Source: Delphinapterus leucas
Taxonomy: Eukaryota; Chordata; Mammalia; Artiodactyla; Monodontidae
Direction of reading: 5' to 3'
Assembly (NCBI RefSeq): GCF_002288925.2
Contig: NW_022098037.1
Coordinates: 1-64,000 of the forward strand
Length of the DNA stretch: 64,000 bases
A program made the translations under genes and the position numbers. The notes under the pieces are model-generated. The model searched no databases and was not told the origin of the DNA. It saw only the letters and a program-made list of their open reading frames with translations. This document shows, piece by piece, positions 57,836 through 64,000 of the stretch; position 1 is the first letter of the stretch; each line of letters begins with the position of its first letter.

Positions 57836-59600
57836 AAAGCCTTCCAGCTTCAAGTAATGGCAAGTAGTTTGTATCAGACTAAGCATCCTACTGATAATAA
57901 TTATAAACTCTGCTTATGTACCTACTTCAAGGCACTAGAGAAGGACCAAAATCAGGCACAAACAGGAGGAGCGCTAACTCACATTTAACTGGCTTTTCCC
58001 CTGCAGACATTCACTAGTCTGCAGAACACAGACTTATTGGGCTAAATAGTTAGAGGCCAGACTACAAGGCTGCCAGAGCAACTGGAAGTTGAAGGGAGCA
58101 GGGAAATCCCAGAAGGGTAGGAGTGATGGTTGGGAGGAGCCCCCAGATCTATGTACAAAACCTTCTCAAAAGCTTGGCTGACTCTTCAACTGCAAAGGCA
58201 CAGGGCAAGTCTTCAAGGAGCAGAGCAGAAAACAACAGCTGGATGGCTGAAAGAACTGAGCAGAGACTTCAGCAGTTGCCTGGTACTGGGGAGACAGAGT
58301 TTGAAGTTAAAATCTACCAAATTAGAGGGGCTTGGTAAATATGTCTTGCATTTCTATGATATGCCGGAAGCATCATGCCTTAGATATAAGGACCATATCT
58401 CAGGACTGTGAGCTCAGGACTATGAGCCTAAGACTAAGAATAAAATTAAAATATAACTAGCCTAACAAATGGAGAAACAAGCCTGCAGAAGAGTAATGTT
58501 ATCCACAAGAAATTTAGCTGCCTTCTGGAGCAAAACCCCAATACTCATCAGAAGAAGATAACAGAATTTGGATTGTCCGCAGTATGTCATTTACAGTGTC
58601 CAGTGTACAGTAACAATTACCAGACACACAAAGAAGCAGAAAAATGTGACCCATAATAAAGACACCAAAAAACAAAAACAAAATAAAAGGAGACCCACAG
58701 ACAAAGCAGATGTTGAAATTAGCATGTAAAGACTTTAGGGCTTCCCTGGTGGCACAGTGGTTGAGAGTCCGCCTGCTGATGCAGGGGACACGGGTTCGTG
58801 CCCCGGTCCGGGAAGATCCCACATGCCGCAGAGCGGCTGGGCCCGTGAGCCATGGCCCCTGAGCCTGCGCGTCGGGAGCCTGTGCTCCGCAACGGGAGAG
58901 GCCACAACAGTGAGAGGCCCGTGTACCGCAAAAAAAAAAAAAAAAAAGACTTTAAAATTACTATTATAAATATGTTAAATAATTTATACAAAAGTGGATA
59001 TAATATGTGAAGACATGGGGATTTGGGGAAAGTTATGAAAATGCTGAAAAACAAAAAGAAATATATGGAAATCGCAGAACTGAAAAATACAATATCTCAA
59101 ATAAAGAATAGAATACCTGAAAAAACATTGGGTGTGATTAACATCAGTTTGGAGATGGCAGAAGGAAAGATCAGGGAACCTGAAGAAAAGTCAACAAATA
59201 TCACCAAACTGAAAAGAGGAAAAAAAAAAAACTTGAAAAGAAATGAACAGAGCCTCACTTAACTATCGGAAAATAAGCAATCTAACATATGTGTTATTCA
59301 GAAGGAGAGGAGAGAACTAATGGGGCAAAAAGTATTTAAGGAACTTTTGGCTGAAGTTTTCCAAATTTGCTTAATAATATCAGTCCATAAGTCTAAGAAA
59401 CCCAGTAAACCCCAGAGGAAAATGCATAAAAGAAATTCGTATCAAGGCACATCATTGTGTTAAATGGCTGAAAAGAAAGGATAAAGAAAAATATCTCAAA
59501 AACAGCCAAATAAAAGACACAACATATACATAAGAATAAAGATAGAATGACTGAAGATTGTTCAACAGAAATAACAAATAGGGAGTTGTTGAGGCAGGAC
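57836..59600 (+). mobile_element. Old L1 (L1M-type) 5' region and ORF1, sense
   Basis: 'aaagcagatgttgaaattag', 'gaactgaaaaatacaatatc', 'agtttggagatggcagaagg', 'aatgaacagagcctcactta' and 'gaaggagaggagagaactaa' follow L1M 5' UTR and ORF1 order. It is broken by stops and split by the SINE at 58738. Confidence 0.6.
58738..58947 (+). mobile_element. CHR-2-type SINE
   Basis: A full-length copy from 'gggcttccctggtggcacag' to an 18-base A-tract. Target duplication 'gacttta' lies at 58731-58737 and 58948-58954, possibly extended by the preceding A's. Confidence 0.94.
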
Positions 59601-59714
59601 TCCCCAGACCCTCTTCTCAGCAAAACAGTAAGTCACAGGAGCTCTATTCCAGGGAGTCATGGTGGGGAGGGCCAGGTCTCACTTCCCCCATTATGTCCTA
59701 GAATTCCTACTAAA

Positions 59715-61127
59715 CAGGTTTTTTTTCATCTGAATCTTCTATATTTCTTTTCTCTCAAAATTTTTTTCTTTGATTATTTTGCTGTATGTTTAGGGAAAAA
59801 TACTTTGATTTGGTCTTGCAAATCACTACTTCTCTTTTCAGTTGTATCTATTCTGTAATTCATCTCCAACACTGAGTTTTAGAATTTGTTCATCATTATT
59901 TTTAATTTTTAAGATGTCTTTCTTTTTCTCTGATTGCTGCTTTTTCTATGGCAGCTGACTCTTGTTTAATGGATGTGATATCCATTGTATCTCAGGTACT
60001 AAATAAAATATTTTCAAGCCTTCTTACATTTGCTCATTCCTCAGATGTCAGTTTGTTGCCAAAAACCTTGGCTCCCTGTTCACCAATGCTGAATAGAAAT
60101 ATGGAGACAGAGATCTGGAGGAAAAGAAATAGGCTTTTTTATTCCTCTGCCAGGCAAAGGGAAGACACAGCAGACTAGTGCCTCAAGAGCTGTGCCCCTG
60201 TCTCCTGAGGAATTACAGGGGTCTTATAGGTGGAACTTGCAGTCCAGGGTAAGTGATAAGGATCAAAGTGGTGAAGGTCTTGCGTTCTTCTTCTTGCAGT
60301 ATTTTAAGTCACTGCTGGCGTCAGGCAGCCTGGTAATTGGGCCTGGCAGCCCCATAATTGAGTCCTTTTGTCTGTGGGTTATCGGCCTATGACCTTCTTT
60401 CTGAAGTGCAAACAGCTACAAGGGGTGATTTGCTACAAGAAAGTGTAGGGAGAGTAAATACCAGGTGCAGGATGTAAATTACACAGAATTAGGGGGTAAT
60501 AGGTGCAGAACGTAATTTACATCAAGTTAGGGGGGGTGACAGGTTAACTTTGTGAAGGACAAATCTAATTACAGACACTACAGATTAGTAACAGTTAAAA
60601 TACATCTAAGATTGATTAACTCTTTCAGGCCTGTTTATGTTTCTTCTCTAGCCTGTTGACTGTTCCCTTTATTTTCCCTGTTATCAGGAGAGGAAAAAAA
60701 CCTCAATTATATTTTTGTTGCAACAAGTTCTTTACTGGTTCAGCTTTTAGTCTTTGAGTTTGGTTCAAAGGTCTGATGGTTCTGGATTGCTCATTTTCAG
60801 ATTCTCTGGGGGCTTCTCCTCCCATTGCCAGACCCCCAGGCTGGAGAGCCTGATGCGGGGCTCAGACTTTCACTTCTGTGGGAGAACTTCTGTGGTATAA
60901 TTATTTTCCAGTTTGTGGGTCGCCCACCCAGCGTGCATGGTATTTGATTTTATCACTATTGCGCCCCTCCTATTGTCTTGCCGTAACTTCTTTGTCTTTG
61001 GATATAGGGTATCTTTGTGGTAGATTCCAGCCTCTTTTTGTTGATGGTTGTTCAGTTAATTGTGATTTTGGTGTTTCAGTAAGAAGAGGTGAGGTCACAT
61101 CCTTCTACTCCGCCATCTTGTCTCCCC
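59715..61127 (-). mobile_element. L1 5' region, antisense, split by an LTR
   Basis: The right end, read on the minus strand, starts 'ggggagacaagatggcgg', the typical L1 5' start with a YY1-like 'caagatggc' (61112-61120), followed by 'gtagaaggatgtgacctcac'. The sequence continues to the LTR at 60725 and resumes beyond 60054 with 5'-region-like DNA ('agcagcaatcagagaaaaag'). The left limit is uncertain. Confidence 0.6.
60054..60725 (-). mobile_element. Solo ERV LTR (ERV1-like)
   Basis: A 672-bp unit with inverted ends TGTTGC...GCAACA on the minus strand. It has a TATA-like box ('ctataagacccc', at about 60220-60230) and an AATAAA (60138-60143) about 80 bp apart, as in compact LTRs. It is flanked by the 4-bp duplication AGTT at 60050-60053 and 60726-60729. 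No internal retroviral sequence is present, so recombination between two LTRs probably removed it. Confidence 0.8.
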
Positions 61128-63540
61128 CTGTGGGTTGTTCATTTCCATATGTACATTTATCAGTATTTGTAGCTATATCATTTCCTGAGCAATTGTTACG
61201 GTCCTCTTCCAACAGCCCTTACCAGGCATGCCCCTGGAATGTGATGACTGACTGACAGATGTGTTGTGCCCCAAGGTTTATGGGCAGGGGGATGGGCCAG
61301 CAGGGTGGAGGCATTCCTCAAATAAGCAAGTAGGGAAAGTTACCCCTTGGAGCACCTCAGAGGATTTCACACCTGTTCCAAGTTGCCTTTCCTTAGGTAA
61401 CAATTCAGTAATGTCTGGGCCATGCCCTACTGTTCTGTCTGGCCCCATCCAATATTCTAGGAGGCCCCCATGGCTGGTTCTTTACTAAGAGCCTGAGGGC
61501 AAACACCATAACTAGCTCCTCAGTGTGCAACTTGGGGGACAGTGACCTGGCAGTGCTTCAACTCCTCGGTCGATATCCCATAATACACTTCTCTCCTGCT
61601 GACCCTGAGTTTGTTTTTCTCTTAGGAAAACCAGTGTATTCATATTTAATAGTCACTATTGAACATCCACTTTGTGCCAGGAGCTATACAAGGAAGAGAG
61701 GATACAATAATGAATAAGACAAATGATGACTTTTTCTGATGAAGTTTACAGACTAGAGAATTATTCATCCAGAAGCCCCCTCCTTCAGCTGTGTTTCTCA
61801 TCTCTCTGATATTTCTGCCAGTCTGCTACTACTCAGAACTTCTTTAGTTTCTATTCAACTGGCATTTTCTAGGACTCAGTCTTACCTAGGACTAAGACTT
61901 TGTCTTATGTTATGTATCTCATTTCCCTAGTGTTTGGGAGGAAGGAGAAGTAGCCATCTTGGCTCAGTCCATGATCTTGAACTAACCAGCTTTTTTTTTT
62001 TCTTCAAGTAGAAGAGGGATGGCAGTTGGAGTTCAGATGTACTCTGTGACCCAGGAGCAAAATAGATAGTTGCCACACCCCGAAGGAAGGCTTTGAATAC
62101 ACTTTTTCTTACACTGGCTCTGGCTGTGGAACTGGTGTCTCTTTGGAGATCAGGGGAAAAAATTACAGAATTCTAGACCAATTCTAATGTTAGGGAACAA
62201 GCCTAGGATGAGGCTATGCAGCTCCCTGTTTTGCTTTCCGATTCTGCTTCTTCTAACGTTCTTCATGATCACCTTAACAACTGTGAGTTTAAGAATATGA
62301 TTGAGAAAGTGCCAATTTGGGAGCATAAGAACAGAATATTTGACCCCCTCGTGGTCCACCATATATTCCTGACACACACACCCCATCACCACCCAAGGAA
62401 CACTTCTGAAGAAGAAACTTTTGCTGACACTATTCAAATATTGCTTTACTCCCTGATGTTTGGAGACCAACCAGACAGCTGGAGTCTTCGGGTCTTCTTT
62501 GGAACCCAAAAATCTCTTTATGCCTTTCAGTTGCTCCTGTAGCTTTGACAGAAAACCTTATTTTCAACTAGAGATGATATTTATTCTAGTTGACCTTTGT
62601 TGATAAGTCCCCTTTCCCCTACTGGTTTTGGGAGATTTATTTTTGTTAGAATCAAACTGAGTGATAGGCTGCCTTCTCAGAAATAAAGACAAACACCTCA
62701 CTAGGAGACTTGTTTAGCTACCCTTAGGCAAACACCAAATTGAATATTTAGCAATTCCTTTTTTTGAAGCTGGAGGGAGGGGGAGATGGTCCAAGGAAGC
62801 CAACTCCCAGTTCCAAGAAAGTAGAGACAGTATATGTGTACTTTTCTTCAGATGATTATCATTTTTAACCAACAGCTGCATGGTCAACCTCTAATACCTC
62901 TGTGACCACATCAAGGTGACAAAGTCAACCAAACCTCCGTTGACTGTCTGCCCCAAAGCAACAGATTTTGTCTTCTGGTGATGATTTGATGAAGCATCCT
63001 TGCAGGGAGGAAGTGAAAAGGGATGCAGACAATGCTTTTTTGGCAGCAACAATATTTCTGTGGCTGGTTTCTTTTAACACAAAAGAGATCATGGCTGATA
63101 GATATGTCAGAGCTTCTTAGAGACATGTCCTATTTTATGTGTGTTTTGCAGCGCTCAAAAAAAAAAAAAAGTAAATTGGTCTTTTGTAGCTTCCAAGAAA
63201 ATGTCCCTCTTCTTTTTGTTTGTTGCACATCTAAATCCCAGAATCATCTAGGAAAAGGGAGGGGATGAAAATTTTCAAAAGATTTGGCTTCCTCACTACC
63301 AGCGTCTTATTCCATCCCACATACCCAGACACTGGCACGTGCAAAAGAGAAGGTACTGTTTGTCTTACTGGATCTCAGTTTGGACATTTGATTTAAGTAG
63401 AGAAGCCTTGTGTCATAGCCAGTATGTATTGCATAAAGTTGCCCCTGAGACTAATTATCAGAAACTGGATAAATAGAACTGTGTGTTCAGATAAAATGGC
63501 TCCTTGGGAGATTATCCCAGAGTAATATGAGAACTCTGTA
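61128..63540. other. Intergenic sequence, mostly unrecognised
   Basis: 61665-61770 ('aatgaataagacaaatgatg', 'gaagtttacagactagagaa') resembles a fragment of the 45190 family. Other parts carry no feature I can name. A 13-base A-run lies at 63157. Confidence 0.4.
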
Positions 63541-63569
63541 CCCTATACCAAAGAAGTGGGTGATTTAAA

Positions 63570-63735
63570 AATATATGCGCATATAGTATTTGTATATATG
63601 TATATGCCTATGTGTATATATACACATATATGTATGTATGTACACACACACAGTCACCTAAGTTTGTGTACAGAAGTTTGCTTTGTTTTTGTGTATACAC
63701 ACACACACACACACACACACACATACCTAAATTTG
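63570..63735. repeat. TA/TG/CA-rich microsatellite region
   Basis: 'tatgtatatgcctatgtgta'-like imperfect repeats lead to a pure (AC)n run at 63697-63722. Confidence 0.9.
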
Positions 63736-64000
63736 TATAGAGAGGTAGATACAGCATGAGTATAATGTCTATTTATACCTCTTCCTTCTGGTAACTCTTC
63801 ATTTTTCTTCTTATTCATCTTTAAAATAAATTTGGCCTCTTTCTGAGTTTTTGAACCTTTCAGTACCTACATATAAATCAACTGATCAACTTCTGAAGAC
63901 TGCTTTTGAGGGAAGGAGAAGGCAGGTACAGAAAGATGGGAACAAATTTCATGGGGCCTTTGGCTCAATTCTGAGAATGCAAATTTAGGGGACAAAGAAA
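63736..64000. other. Window end, nothing recognised
   Basis: No gene or repeat family was identified. Confidence 0.4.

Overview
This is mammalian nuclear DNA, almost certainly from a cetacean. Five close copies of a tRNA-derived SINE are present. Their body (a tRNA-like head, a short GC-rich tail domain ending in 'aggcccgcgtaccgc', then an A-tract) is the CHR-2 type known from whales and dolphins. A partial copy of the related CHR-1 type sits at the left edge. Cetartiodactyl L1 3' ends and mammal-wide MIR, L2, MaLR and hAT repeats agree with this. The species cannot be told from the sequence.

Only one stretch looks like real protein-coding sequence: 37563-37864 (+), the last coding exon of CRADD (RAIDD), encoding its death domain. 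The reading frame is intact, with a good splice acceptor before it. A 3' UTR of about 480 bp ends near an AATAAA at 38326. Bases 1-37562 are therefore the 3' part of the intron before this exon; the CARD-encoding exon lies upstream, outside the window. Bases from about 38.35 kb to 64 kb are downstream intergenic DNA in which I find no exon of another gene.

Layout: 1-12 kb is intron with MIR, ancient repeats, CA/CT microsatellites and a 20-bp minisatellite. 12.1-14.8 kb is an old antisense L1. 15-25 kb holds MIRs, a decayed palindromic element, two CHR-2 SINEs and a probable old LTR. 25.9-28.6 kb is an old antisense L1 split by a younger L1 3' end and a CHR-2 SINE. 29-34 kb holds a CHR-2 SINE with a microsatellite tail, a hAT element and old L1 pieces. 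35.24-37.29 kb is a sense L1 with an inverted 5' part, ending 277 bp before the CRADD exon. 37.56-38.35 kb is the exon and 3' UTR, the latter carrying a 61-bp L1 stub. 38.4-52 kb holds MIR, MaLR, hAT and ERVL-like LTR relics. 52.44-55.92 kb is a 3.5-kb antisense L1 with a perfect 12-bp target duplication and an internal ORF1-ORF2 deletion. 57-59.6 kb is old sense L1 sequence plus a CHR-2 SINE. 60.05-60.73 kb is a solo ERV LTR inside an antisense L1 5' region. 63.6-63.7 kb is CA/TA microsatellite.

I did not find a previously undescribed gene system. The points most worth a second look are retrotransposition events around CRADD, three different L1 3' ends, the solo LTR, a 51-bp Z-DNA-prone tract, and a substitution at a CRADD position linked to human disease. 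Repeat family names come from recall of consensus sequences, not from a database search.
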